In this document: piece after piece, positions 16,401 to 23,682 of the stretch
How positions within the stretch are numbered: the stretch's first letter is position 1
Layout of the letters: every line of letters starts with the position of its first letter
Source of the DNA: Massilia sp. UBA2604
GTDB lineage: Bacteria > Pseudomonadota > Gammaproteobacteria > Burkholderiales > Burkholderiaceae_D
NCBI GenBank assembly: GCA_002339265.1
Contig: DDKG01000303.1
Coordinates: 1 to 27,791 of the forward strand
Direction: 5' to 3'
Length of the DNA stretch: 27,791 bases
Position numbers and translations under genes: made by a program
Notes under the pieces: model-generated
Database searches by the model: none
Told to the model about the DNA's origin: nothing
The model's input: the letters and a program-made list of their open reading frames with translations, nothing else

Positions 16401-16869
16401 AATCCGCAGCGGACGCCTGCGCATCGCTACGCTGTTCGGCCGCGCGGGCTCCACGCTCAAACTGCCCGTCACGGCGGAATACTGGAGCGGCAGCAGCTGG
16501 CTGCTCAACAACAAGGATGACTTCACCATCATCCCTGCGGCGGCCATCGCACAAACCTCGCATGCTCACGCCAACGGCAATGGCGCCAAGCCCAAGACCC
16601 AGGTGTTTTCCGATCTATCAATCAAAGGTGGCCAGGCAGAGCTGTCGGTGCAGGGCGACACCGCCGGCTGGATCGACATCGCGTTCAACCTCGGCGCCAA
16701 TACCGCACAAGACCAGTCCTGCCTGAAGTCGCATCCCGCAACCACCGCTGCCAAGCTGCCCTGGCTGCAGTCTTTCAGCGGCTGCATCGATCCATCCGGG
16801 CGCGCCACCTTCGGGATTTTCGCCCCGGAAAGCAAGCGCATCATCCACGTGCGCGAGGTGTTCAATTGA
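13435..16869 (+). CDS. mshQ: MshQ-like MSHA pilus accessory protein with beta-solenoid and DUF6701-like region
   Basis: About 1144 residues. A signal peptide (hydrophobic block LWAWLLLCILCLAQ, cleavage after VHA) shows export. Residues about 118-450 are a Ser/Thr/Gly/Val-rich beta-solenoid of short rungs such as VTIGSSSTVGADVTG, resembling polymer-forming (bactofilin-like) repeats. A cysteine-rich join (FCKKGTRPGYCDC) leads to a long C-terminal region, from LDHFLISHDGSG with many Cys and a later FIPHHFLVEHRV motif, as in MshQ/DUF6701 proteins of the mannose-sensitive haemagglutinin pilus. Its role is probably surface or tip adhesion. GTG 13435 is proposed because AGGG (13426-13429) precedes it by 5 bases and it gives a normal signal peptide; the frame is open back to 13279. 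It is first in an operon of four minor pilin genes. The start is uncertain. Confidence 0.82.
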   Translation: MLLPSILITIPTTALRLWAWLLLCILCLAQAPVHAGEVHAFNGNKVKGCQLDGTAYTCGNLPSTAGDDSMSIANGYSVHIKSNVSPGWNYGVSMSGSARLTSGGSINLNGIDPTKISISGGSFDAAGEFSLTRPIRITANVSAGSMTLGGEAGFQITGNMVSKGAVSIATGAIVNGSVSGTQVTTGSSVRISGSLTGTGPVSIGSSSTIGAGVTGSSITADSSVTVTGNVASAGIVSIGSSGIINGSVSGSQVTTNSSVKISGSLTSTGKVTIGSSSTVGADVTGTSITTDASVTITGAVKASDVLTVGSHSTIRGPISGTTSITLNSPSTIVGTVTSKGPVTIGSHANIDGAISGTVVTTNSPVTLKGNIIATSRFTLASGSTVNGDITSPEIEMYAASSTVTGKVTASKYLTMGHAVRINGDVDTGQLKLEAADAIINGNAAVDFATLYWHGRVSQKIFCKKGTRPGYCDCVDNQSDYPVNTANGPRCEAAKPLPGALDHFLISHDGSGSVCAPESVTVSACANADCSSKFTGGAQVTLFPGNVSADTGSTGTVKATVSHSTVGTEALRLTAGGATAVSCYNSATEKADCNMAFSGGVVLEIKAEHFKAGAGGAATITAKEFNEQSKTCVAAFQGQEKQIGYACRYNLPGTGTQSLYVTPKEGNASAALACTSSGAVQTLTTKFRSTGVADVALAYEDAGRLTLRATHEGDKNTTADDASGEGYFDVAPYNFGFANLPSKPVRAGDKFTVTVQALSRNGNITKNFHHDGLPAGATTTDLSIACLFDANAEKGTFDAKPVEFKTGLASASLSWTEVGSMHLKASTSKTFLESGITTTGVSGGDAACASVGPFIPHHFLVEHRVPLRAPNMFYAGEPIPIKVTAKNKDGGTTLNYSTGFRSEDVSISVVDKDEGTTANPNDGVVKDEKISAGAFQAGVAHAAPAYARDPAKAAPLAPTHIRLRASNGAADADKSVSSAADADYEKATPEIRSGRLRIATLFGRAGSTLKLPVTAEYWSGSSWLLNNKDDFTIIPAAAIAQTSHAHANGNGAKPKTQVFSDLSIKGGQAELSVQGDTAGWIDIAFNLGANTAQDQSCLKSHPATTAAKLPWLQSFSGCIDPSGRATFGIFAPESKRIIHVREVFN
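13921..14340 (+). repeat. Two tandem 210-nt repeats inside mshQ
   Basis: Copy 1 (13921-14130) and copy 2 (14131-14340) align codon for codon with period 70 residues. For example NGSVSGTQVTTGSSVRISGS is matched by NGSVSGSQVTTNSSVKISGS, and IGSSSTIGAGVTGSSIT by IGSSSTVGADVTGTSIT. Each copy encodes several solenoid rungs. The copies differ at many third positions, so the duplication is old. Confidence 0.8.
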
Positions 16870-17348
16870 AACGTGCAGAGCATCAGAATGGCTTCACGAT
16901 GGTCGAACTGATCACGGTAATGGTGTTGATCGGCGTGCTGGCCGCGATCGGCATCCCGCGACTGATGGGCGAGAACAGCGTCAGCGCCGTCGTCTTCGGC
17001 GACCAGGTAGCCAGCGCATTGCGCACGGCCCAGAAGAGCGCGGTGGCCAAGCGCCGTATCGTGTGCGTGACGACGCTTGAGCGCACGCTGCAGCTGCGCA
17101 TCAGCAAGGAGGCCGGCAAATCTGACTGCGACCTGCAGTTCGACGGCGCCAACGATGGCGCGTTCGACAGCCAGGACGGCAAGGTCAGCATGGACAACCC
17201 GCAGCCGACGCTGTTCTTCCATCCAGACGGCGCCATCGCCGCCACGGCAAGCGGTGCACCGCTCCCGGGCTTCGACATCACGGTCAGCGACTCCAGCGGC
17301 GTGCGGCGCACGATCCATGTCGACGGGAGGACCGGCCTTGTCAATTAA
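16866..17348 (+). CDS. mshC: MSHA minor pilin, MshC/GspH-like prepilin
   Basis: 160 residues. Class III prepilin signature MKRAEHQNG-FTMVELITVM, with predicted cleavage by prepilin peptidase after Gly9 and Glu at mature position 5, followed by a hydrophobic helix to about residue 30. The rest is a GspH/FimT-type globular domain ending GVRRTIHVDGRTGLVN. The TTG start at 16866 overlaps the mshQ stop (TTGA), and GAGG at 16855-16858 serves as the ribosome site, so translation is coupled. By position and sequence it is the MshC equivalent; GspH-like pseudopilins are hard to tell apart, so the exact name is moderate confidence. Confidence 0.82.
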   Translation: MKRAEHQNGFTMVELITVMVLIGVLAAIGIPRLMGENSVSAVVFGDQVASALRTAQKSAVAKRRIVCVTTLERTLQLRISKEAGKSDCDLQFDGANDGAFDSQDGKVSMDNPQPTLFFHPDGAIAATASGAPLPGFDITVSDSSGVRRTIHVDGRTGLVN

Positions 17349-17814
17349 TCGGTCAAATAAGCGGTCAAATAAGCGCATGGCCGGGATGACCCTGGTCGAG
17401 CTGATCATCGCGATCGTGATCGTGGGCACGGCGCTGGCCGGCCTGGTCGCGGTCTACAACCGCGCCAACATCGCCAGCGCCGATCCTTTGATCACCCAGC
17501 AGATGCTCGCGATCGCTGAAACCATGATGGAAGAGGTCATGCTCAAGCCCTACGGCAGCGGCGCAGCACAGCCCGAGCAGCGCGTCGACTATACCGAGAT
17601 CGGCCACTACGACAAATATGCGACCACCACCGGCATCGTGGGCGTGGACGGCGGCGCGATCGCAGGCCTGGAGCGCTACAACGTCGCGGTCAGCGTCGCC
17701 CCGACGACACTGACGAACATCGCCGATGCCGGCAATGTCCGGCGCATCCAGGTGGTGGTAACGGAGCGCGGCGGCCAGCAACTGCAGCTCACCGGCTGGA
17801 GGACCAAGCCATGA
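17338..17814 (+). CDS. mshD: MSHA minor pilin, MshD-like prepilin
   Basis: 158 residues. TTG 17338 is chosen because a full GGGAGG (17325-17330) precedes it by 7 bases. The internal ATG at 17377 would give an uncharged leader and has no site. The leader MSINRSNKRSNKRMAG is cleaved before MTLVEL, with Glu at mature position 5, and is followed by a hydrophobic helix IIAIVIVGTALAGLVAV. The segment ADPLITQQMLAIAETMMEEV and the LKPYG that follows are typical of MshD-type pilins. The gene overlaps mshC by 11 bases and mshO by 4. The basic charges of the leader come from a perfect 12-base tandem repeat. Confidence 0.84.
   Translation: MSINRSNKRSNKRMAGMTLVELIIAIVIVGTALAGLVAVYNRANIASADPLITQQMLAIAETMMEEVMLKPYGSGAAQPEQRVDYTEIGHYDKYATTTGIVGVDGGAIAGLERYNVAVSVAPTTLTNIADAGNVRRIQVVVTERGGQQLQLTGWRTKP
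17349..17372 (+). repeat. 12-base tandem repeat in the mshD leader
   Basis: The 12-base unit CGGTCAAATAAG occurs twice in immediate succession (17350-17373, give or take a base), adding one SNKR unit to the leader peptide. Its A/T richness contrasts with the surrounding gene, and its length is a multiple of three, so copy-number change would keep the frame. Confidence 0.8.
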
Positions 17815-18677
17815 CCATGAGACGCTCCCCTGCGCGCGGCTTCACGCTGGTCGAGCTGATCGTCGTCATCGTCCTGATCGGCATCATCGGCGGAGTGCTC
17901 GTCCTGCAGCTGCTGCCGGCGGTCCGCAGCTACCTGCTGGTCGGGCAGCGCGCGGCGCTGACCAACCAGGCCGATACCGCCCTGCGCAAGATCGTCGGCG
18001 AGGTGCGCAGCGCGGTGCCCAATTCGCTGCGACTGGAGTCCTCGGAATGCATGGAGCTGGTGCCGAGCAAGGATGGCGGCCGTTATCGCCTCGGTCCCGA
18101 TACCACGGACAGCGACGATGCCGGCGCATTTCTCGACGAATTCGCCCCCAGGAGCCAGTTCGACGTGCTGACGGCCGCCACCAATCCGCCCGTGCCTGGC
18201 GACGCGATCGTGATCGGCAACCAGAACACCAGTGACGTTTACAGCGGCGCCAATTACAGCGGCGCCAATGTCGGGATCGTCCAGACGGTGGGCGTCCCCA
18301 CCAGCGCCGCCAACGGCGTGTCCCGCATCGCACTGGCATCCGACATCCAGGTTCCTCCAGGCTATGACGGCGGGCGTTTCGTGGTCGTGCCCAAGGACGA
18401 GAAGGTCGTCACCTACCGCTGCGTGAACGTGGACAGTGGGGCGGGCAAACTGTATCGCTACACCGCTGCGAACTTCAGCCTGACAACGAACTGCAGCGGC
18501 AACGTGCCGGCCAGCGCCGCGCTGGTCGCGGACAAGGTCTCCCAATGCGCCTTCATTTATTCCCCCAACCAGGGCGCAACCCAGGAAAGCGGCTTCGTCC
18601 AGCTGCAGCTGACCCTGAGCGACAAGGGCGAGTCGGTTCCGCTCACCATCGGCGCCCACGTGGACAACGTGCCATGA
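17811..18677 (+). CDS. mshO: MSHA minor pilin, MshO-like prepilin
   Basis: 288 residues, the longest pilin of the set, as expected for MshO. The leader MTMRRSPARG is cleaved before FTLVELIVVIVLIG, with Glu at mature position 5. The segment after the helix (LLPAVRSYLLVGQRAALTNQ, then ADTALRKIVGEVRSAVPNSL) is characteristic of MshO. The globular part carries few cysteines and the sequence PGYDGGRFVVVPKDEKVVTY near residue 183. The ATG overlaps the mshD stop (ATGA), and the stop overlaps the next start in the same way. It probably sits in a tip or priming complex of minor pilins; that is from family knowledge, not the sequence. Confidence 0.86.
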   Translation: MTMRRSPARGFTLVELIVVIVLIGIIGGVLVLQLLPAVRSYLLVGQRAALTNQADTALRKIVGEVRSAVPNSLRLESSECMELVPSKDGGRYRLGPDTTDSDDAGAFLDEFAPRSQFDVLTAATNPPVPGDAIVIGNQNTSDVYSGANYSGANVGIVQTVGVPTSAANGVSRIALASDIQVPPGYDGGRFVVVPKDEKVVTYRCVNVDSGAGKLYRYTAANFSLTTNCSGNVPASAALVADKVSQCAFIYSPNQGATQESGFVQLQLTLSDKGESVPLTIGAHVDNVP

Positions 18678-19153
18678 ACCATACGCGCCGACAATCCGGG
18701 TTCGCCTATATCGCGGCGGTCGTGTTCCTGGTGGTGATCGCCGGGATCGCGGTCGCCCTGCTGCAGCTGACCAATACCCAGCAGACCACTGTCAACCAGG
18801 CCCTGCTCGGCGCCCGTGCCGGCCTGGCCGCGCGAGCCGGTATCGAATGGGTCTACCAGAGCCTCGGCAGCCGCTGCTCGGAGACGGGCAATACCGCGAA
18901 CCTCGACGATTTCGCCAACGACACCGGCTTCAAGGTGAAAGTCACCTGCTCGTACCGCATCTATCGCGAGGGCGAAGACGACGCCAGCGGAACGCTGGTG
19001 CCGGTCGTCAAGCACATCTACCGGATCGAATCGGTCGCCTGCAACGGCGCCAGTGCCTGCCCGGACGACGGCAGCGTGACACGGCCGGACTATGTAGAAC
19101 GGGCACGGGTCGCAACCGTCTGCATGACTGCCAACAATCAGCCCTGCTACTAA
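18674..19153 (+). CDS. mshP: MSHA biogenesis protein MshP-like
   Basis: 159 residues. A short basic leader MNHTRRQSG precedes FAYIAAVVFLVVIAGIAVAL. The mature N-terminus lacks the usual Glu5 (FAYIA), as is common in MshP, PilX and GspK-type proteins. A conserved-looking ARAGLAARAGIEWVYQSL follows, then a small cysteine-containing domain (four or more Cys towards the C-terminus, including CMTANNQPCY). ATG 18674 overlaps the mshO stop (ATGA); the frame extends upstream within mshO but has no sensible leader there. It is the last gene of the operon; after it come about 100 bases to the SDR gene. Confidence 0.83.
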   Translation: MNHTRRQSGFAYIAAVVFLVVIAGIAVALLQLTNTQQTTVNQALLGARAGLAARAGIEWVYQSLGSRCSETGNTANLDDFANDTGFKVKVTCSYRIYREGEDDASGTLVPVVKHIYRIESVACNGASACPDDGSVTRPDYVERARVATVCMTANNQPCY

Positions 19154-19186
19154 GATTGTTTTCCTAACCGAAATAATGATCGCAGT

Positions 19187-19213
19187 TTATCGGGAATGAT
19201 CCTTTTTCGATAA
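19187..19213. promoter_or_regulatory. Inverted repeat upstream of the SDR gene
   Basis: TTATCG (19187-19192) and CGATAA (19208-19213), with a 15-base spacer, lie in the AT-rich gap between mshP and the SDR gene. It could be an operator for the downstream AraC-type regulator, or a weak stem. No regulator is proven. Confidence 0.3.
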
Positions 19214-19254
19214 CAGCGCATCATGAACTCCTCAACCAACCCGAGGAGCATCCC

Positions 19255-19989
19255 ATGAGTCCATCCAAAGTCGCCATCATCACCGGCGCCTCGCGTGGCA
19301 TCGGCGCCGCCGTCGCAAAGCGCCTGGCCGAAGACGGCTATCGCATCGCCATCAACTACGCCAGCAATACCGCAGAAGCCGAGAAAACCGTCGCCGCCCT
19401 GCGCGCCGCCGGCCACACGGCCATCGCGATCCAGGCCGACGTCGCAATGCCCGACCAGGTACGCACCCTGTTCGACACCGCCGAGCGCGAGCTGGGCAAG
19501 GTCGACGTCCTGGTCAACAATGCCGGCATCCTCAAGACCATGCCGCTGGCCGATACCTCCGACGAACTGTTCGCGCGCACCTTCGCCATCAATGTGCAAG
19601 GCAGCTTCAATACCATGCGCGAAGCTGCCACGCGCCTCAACGAGGGCGGCAGCATCGTCAATTTCTCGACCAGCGTGGTCGGCCTCAAGCCGCCCGGCTA
19701 CGCGATCTATGGCGCCACCAAGGCGGCGGTCGAAACCATGAGCCAGATCTTCGCCAAGGAGCTGCGCGGCCGCCGCATCCGCGTCAATGTGGTGGCGCCG
19801 GGTCCGGTCGCGACCGAGCTGTTCTTCGACGGGAAGACGCCCGAGCAGATCGCCCATTTTGCCCAGCTGCCGCCGCTGGAACGCCTGGGCGAGCCGGAGG
19901 ATATTGCAAGCGTCGTCGCCTTCCTGGCCGGCCCCGACGCCGGCTGGGTCAACGGCCAGGTGTTGCGCGCCAACGGCGGCGTGGTCTAG
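19255..19989 (+). CDS. SDR-family NAD(P)-dependent oxidoreductase
   Basis: 244 residues, classical short-chain dehydrogenase/reductase. The Rossmann dinucleotide motif TGASRGIG is at residues 10-17, NNAG at 88-91, the catalytic serine is in NFSTS (136-140), and YGATK gives Tyr152 and Lys156. The substrate is unknown; relatives include glucose dehydrogenases and FabG-type reductases. GAGGAG lies 6-8 bases before the ATG. An AraC-family regulator follows on the same strand after about 97 bases, an arrangement often seen where the regulator controls the oxidoreductase (inference). Confidence 0.92.
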   Translation: MSPSKVAIITGASRGIGAAVAKRLAEDGYRIAINYASNTAEAEKTVAALRAAGHTAIAIQADVAMPDQVRTLFDTAERELGKVDVLVNNAGILKTMPLADTSDELFARTFAINVQGSFNTMREAATRLNEGGSIVNFSTSVVGLKPPGYAIYGATKAAVETMSQIFAKELRGRRIRVNVVAPGPVATELFFDGKTPEQIAHFAQLPPLERLGEPEDIASVVAFLAGPDAGWVNGQVLRANGGVV

Positions 19990-20086
19990 CGCCATCGGCG
20001 GAGGATTGGGCAAGCCTTACGGAGCATCGTACCTGGGTAATGATGTGTAATAGGCGCACCAATCACCAACCGCCAAGAGACCGACA

Positions 20087-21010
20087 ATGCAAGCGATCCG
20101 TGAACTCGCCGGCCTGATTGCCCGCCATGCGCCCGTCGAGGGCATGCACCGGAGCGACGTGCCCGGCATGTGGCTGATCCGCAGCGACCGCACCACCGAG
20201 CCGCTGCACGTGGTGCATGCGCCGGCGGTGTGCATCATCGCGCAAGGAGCCAAGCTGGTGTCGCTGGCCGGCAGCGACTACCACTACGACCCGGCCAAGT
20301 TCCTGGTGGTGTCGGTCGACCTGCCGGTGACCGGCTGCGTCACCCAGGCCAGCAAGGAAGAACCCTATCTGTGCCTGCGCGTCGATCTCGATCCCCAGGC
20401 GCTGGCCGCGCTCGACCTCGAGCTGCCGGCGCGTCCCGTCCCGCGCACACGCAGCGCGGCGTCGTCACGCGGGCTATTCCTGAGCGAGACCACGCCCGGC
20501 CTGGCCGACGTCGCGGCGCGCCTGGTGCGCCTGCTCGAGGCGCACCAGGACATCCCGGTGCTGGCCCCGCTGCTGCTGAAAGAGCTCCACTACCGCCTGC
20601 TCACCGGCGAACACGCCGACCTGGTGCGCCACGTCGCGCGCGGCGAAGGCCGCATGGCCCAGGTCACGCGCGCGATCTGCTGGATCAAGGACAACTTCAA
20701 CCGTCCGATGAGCGTCGAGCGCCTGGCCGGCGACGTCGGCATGAGTTCGTCGACCTTGCACGAGCACTTCAAGTCGGTGACCTCGATGAGCCCCCTGCAG
20801 TACCAGAAGCAGCTGCGCCTGCAGGAAGCGCGGCGCCTGATGCTCACCGGCGCCAAGGATGCGGCGCGCGCCGGCCATGCGGTCGGCTACGAGAGCAGCT
20901 CGCAGTTTTCGCGCGAGTATGCGCGCTTCTTCGGCCTGTCGCCGGGGCGCGATTCGACGCGGCTGCGCCAGTCGCAGGGCGGCGCCAGCCTGCTGCAGGC
21001 GATGCGCTAA
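20087..21010 (+). CDS. AraC-family transcriptional regulator
   Basis: 307 residues. The N-terminal cupin-like effector domain is of the AraC_N type (PLHVVHAPAVCIIAQGAKLV, VSVDLPVTGCVTQASKEEPY), as in YqhC-like regulators. The C-terminal double helix-turn-helix (about residues 200-295) contains ICWIKDNFNRPMSVERLAGD, MSSSTLHEHFKSVTSMSPLQ and GYESSSQFSREYARFFG. Regulators with this N-terminal domain commonly control adjacent oxidoreductases and respond to aldehydes or stress, so the SDR gene upstream is the likely target; this is inference. Its stop overlaps the stop of the convergent Cache/CheW gene by two bases. Confidence 0.9.
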   Translation: MQAIRELAGLIARHAPVEGMHRSDVPGMWLIRSDRTTEPLHVVHAPAVCIIAQGAKLVSLAGSDYHYDPAKFLVVSVDLPVTGCVTQASKEEPYLCLRVDLDPQALAALDLELPARPVPRTRSAASSRGLFLSETTPGLADVAARLVRLLEAHQDIPVLAPLLLKELHYRLLTGEHADLVRHVARGEGRMAQVTRAICWIKDNFNRPMSVERLAGDVGMSSSTLHEHFKSVTSMSPLQYQKQLRLQEARRLMLTGAKDAARAGHAVGYESSSQFSREYARFFGLSPGRDSTRLRQSQGGASLLQAMR

Positions 21011-23559
21011 GCTTCCACCGACGCTACTGCCTGCGCACCGCAGACCCGCTCCAGGATACGCTGCGCACTGAGTTCCTGGATCAGCAGCGCGCCGCCATTC
21101 GCCTTGATCAGGCCGGACGCCAGCGCGGCGTCGTCGCCCGCCAGCCCGATCCGGGTCGACGCCGCCGGATCGAAGCGCTGCACCGAATGCACATCATCCA
21201 CCAGCAGGCCGACCGTGGTGGCGCCGTGGCGCACGAGGATCACCTGCCCGTCCGTGCGCGGCGCATGCGGGCGGGACGAAACCAGGCGCGCCAGGTCGAA
21301 CACCCAGACAAAGCCGCGCCGGCCGGCATCGGTATCGACGTCGAGCATGCCGATGCGGATGCCATCCGCTGGCGGCGTACGCTTGACCCGTGCGAAGGGC
21401 AGCGCCTCGATCACGGCGCCGGCGTCCAGCGCCATCAGGGCGCCAGCCACCTGGAACAGCGCATAGTCGCGTCCATGCTCGTGCTCCTGCCGGACGCGTT
21501 CGGCGCCGGCCAGCGCCGCCAGCTCGGCTTCCTCGCGTACCGGACCGAAGGATTGCAGCAGCACCGACAGCACCGGCTCCTCGCGGCTGGCGCCCGCGCG
21601 GAACTCTCGGTATCCGCTGGCGCGCGCGCAGGCCGCCACGCAGTAGTGGCCGGCATATTCCACGATGCGGCGCGCGGCGCCATGCCGCGCCGCCGCGTCC
21701 AGCAGTGACCGATCGAGCGCTAGCCGCGTCCCCGCCGGCGTGTCGGGATCGGTGGCGCACAGCACCCGGCCATCGGGGCTGACCAGGAAGGCCTGCATGT
21801 CGGCGCGGCCGGCGACGCCGCTGTCCAGCATATTGCGCAGCTCCACCCCGCTGTCGAACACGATGCCGATGCCGCCCACCACCGCCGACTCGCGCTCCGG
21901 ATGGCGGATCGCGGCGTGATAGACGAAGGTCGGCCGGCCGTCATACAGCGGCGATGGGCCGAACGGCTCGGCGTAGTGGTCCATCTCGCTGCGCAGGCCG
22001 CACACGGCGCCCAGGGTATCGCTCGCGATGCGGCTGCCGACTACCTCCTGCGAACCGGTGGCCGCCACGATGCGGCCAGTGCGGTCGTACACGAACAGGC
22101 GGCTGTAGACCGTGTACAGGCTGTTGATGTGACGGAGCAGCGCGCCGATCGTCTCGGCCTGTCGCGGGTCGTCGCCGTCGGCCAGCGCCTGGCGCAGCTG
22201 GCCGGCCAGGGCCCACCAGCGGCAATCGTTGGCGCGCTCGTACAGGCTGCGGTCGAGCATGTCGACCAGCAGCTGGGCGGTGGCGCCGGCCTCCTGCAGG
22301 CTCGAGGCCAGCACGGTCTGGTACAGGCCCTGGATCGACTGCGAGAACGCCGCGTCGCTGCGCTCGCCCGTTTCGGTGATCTGGTCGAGCACGGGATTCA
22401 GGCGGCCGTTGCCATTGTCCGTGCCGCTGCTGGTGACCTTGCCGTTCCAGACGATGCGCTTGATCGCCTGGGTGGCGCCGAGCACCGACGACATCAGGGC
22501 ATGCAGCGCCGGGCTGAAGGTGTGGGCATGCGACAGCAATCCCTGCAGCATGCGCGGCGCCAGTTGCGCCGCCGCGTCCGGGTGCGCGCCGCGGAAAGCC
22601 AGCTCGAGCGGCACCATCACCTGCGTCTTCCAGCCGGGCGGGCCGGGATAGCCCTGGTAGCCTTGCGAGACGCTGGTGGCGACCAGGTATTCGCGGCCGG
22701 CGAACAGGCGCGGAGCGATTCCGCCATCGGGGTTCACCGGCACCCGCACGCCGGGCGCGATCCAGAGCGGATCGAGACTGCTCACCACCCGGTCGCCGGC
22801 GTCGAGCAGCAGCATATTGGCGCGCAGGTCGGCGCCGCCATAGGCCGCGAAGATCGCGGCCAGCTCGTGCTCGAAGCGGAAGCTCAGGCACAGCACGCCG
22901 AGGATGGCGCCGCTGCCGGGGTCGCGCATGGCCTGCGAGTACAGCAGCGCATTCGGTGCACCGGGACGCAGGTCGCTGGCGCGGAAGGTCTCCACATAGC
23001 CCGGCGCCGCCAGCGTGGCCGCCACCAGCGGGTCGCAACTGGCCGCCAGCGTGTCGGCGGCATCGGCCCGCAACAGCACCGCGCCGTCCCGCGCCAGCAG
23101 CACGATGTCGTCGTACACGGTGTACTTGTCGCGATAAGCCACCAGGCGCCGGCGCGCCGCCTCGCGGTCCGGCGCCTCCCCGGCGGCCAGGCGCGCCAGG
23201 AAGCGGCACAGGTCGAGGTCGGCCGCCAGGAAGCCCACGTCGGCGGTGCGTTCGAACAGGTTACGCACCAGCAGGTCGAGCGCGTACTGGGCGCGCGTGG
23301 CGGCCTCGCGCATCACCTGGCGCACTTTTTCGGACACCATATTGGCGACCAGGTCGCGTTCCAGCTGCACCAGGCCGGTGCGTGTGGCCAGCACGGCCGG
23401 CAGCAGCAGGCGTGCTTCGAGCGGGCAATTCATCTTCGCGGACGCCTCGATCAGGCGCCATGTCTGGTGCAGCTCGTGCAGCGCCGCCTGGCGCTTCACG
23501 ACATCCTGCATGTATGGCAGGAAGTTCTCCACCAGATCGGTATCGGGTTCTTGGTTCAT
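21007..23559 (-). CDS. Soluble double-Cache sensor with C-terminal CheW-like domain
   Basis: 850 residues with no signal peptide and no convincing transmembrane helix, hence probably cytosolic. Two similar Cache-type modules are visible, beginning near residue 144 (YTVYDDIVLLARDGAVLLRA) and near 481 (YTVYSRLFVYDRTGRIVAAT), about 337 residues apart and each preceded by a helical stretch. From about residue 696 (YALFQVAGALMALDAGAVIE) to the end is a CheW-like domain, with DGQVILVRHGATTVGLLVDD and the final GGALLIQELSAQRIL. There is no HAMP, methyl-accepting or kinase domain. It could couple a ligand-sensing module to a chemotaxis-like array through the CheW fold. No chemotaxis gene lies nearby. 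The ATG at 23559 has no Shine-Dalgarno (the bases before it are C/T-rich), so the start is less certain. Confidence 0.78.
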   Translation of the reverse strand: MNQEPDTDLVENFLPYMQDVVKRQAALHELHQTWRLIEASAKMNCPLEARLLLPAVLATRTGLVQLERDLVANMVSEKVRQVMREAATRAQYALDLLVRNLFERTADVGFLAADLDLCRFLARLAAGEAPDREAARRRLVAYRDKYTVYDDIVLLARDGAVLLRADAADTLAASCDPLVAATLAAPGYVETFRASDLRPGAPNALLYSQAMRDPGSGAILGVLCLSFRFEHELAAIFAAYGGADLRANMLLLDAGDRVVSSLDPLWIAPGVRVPVNPDGGIAPRLFAGREYLVATSVSQGYQGYPGPPGWKTQVMVPLELAFRGAHPDAAAQLAPRMLQGLLSHAHTFSPALHALMSSVLGATQAIKRIVWNGKVTSSGTDNGNGRLNPVLDQITETGERSDAAFSQSIQGLYQTVLASSLQEAGATAQLLVDMLDRSLYERANDCRWWALAGQLRQALADGDDPRQAETIGALLRHINSLYTVYSRLFVYDRTGRIVAATGSQEVVGSRIASDTLGAVCGLRSEMDHYAEPFGPSPLYDGRPTFVYHAAIRHPERESAVVGGIGIVFDSGVELRNMLDSGVAGRADMQAFLVSPDGRVLCATDPDTPAGTRLALDRSLLDAAARHGAARRIVEYAGHYCVAACARASGYREFRAGASREEPVLSVLLQSFGPVREEAELAALAGAERVRQEHEHGRDYALFQVAGALMALDAGAVIEALPFARVKRTPPADGIRIGMLDVDTDAGRRGFVWVFDLARLVSSRPHAPRTDGQVILVRHGATTVGLLVDDVHSVQRFDPAASTRIGLAGDDAALASGLIKANGGALLIQELSAQRILERVCGAQAVASVEA

Positions 23560-23644
23560 GGGAGGAAGGGGTAGAATCTACTTCCCGTCAAGCAAGACGC
23601 ATGCCACTCGGTTTCGACTGCACCGCCGCACGGCCGCCATCTCC

Positions 23645-23650
23645 TATAAT
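23645..23650 (+). promoter_or_regulatory. Consensus -10 box before the HAD gene
   Basis: TATAAT, a perfect match, 33 bases upstream of the HAD ATG. No recognisable -35 lies at 16-18 bases upstream. Confidence 0.5.
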
Positions 23651-23682
23651 CGCGCCATGACCATTCCTTCCCGGCTCCGCGC

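Noticed and set aside
21901..23574. Long plus-strand frame opposite the Cache/CheW gene
   Set aside because: Composition is His/Arg/Gln-rich as for a shadow frame; the minus-strand domains are coherent.
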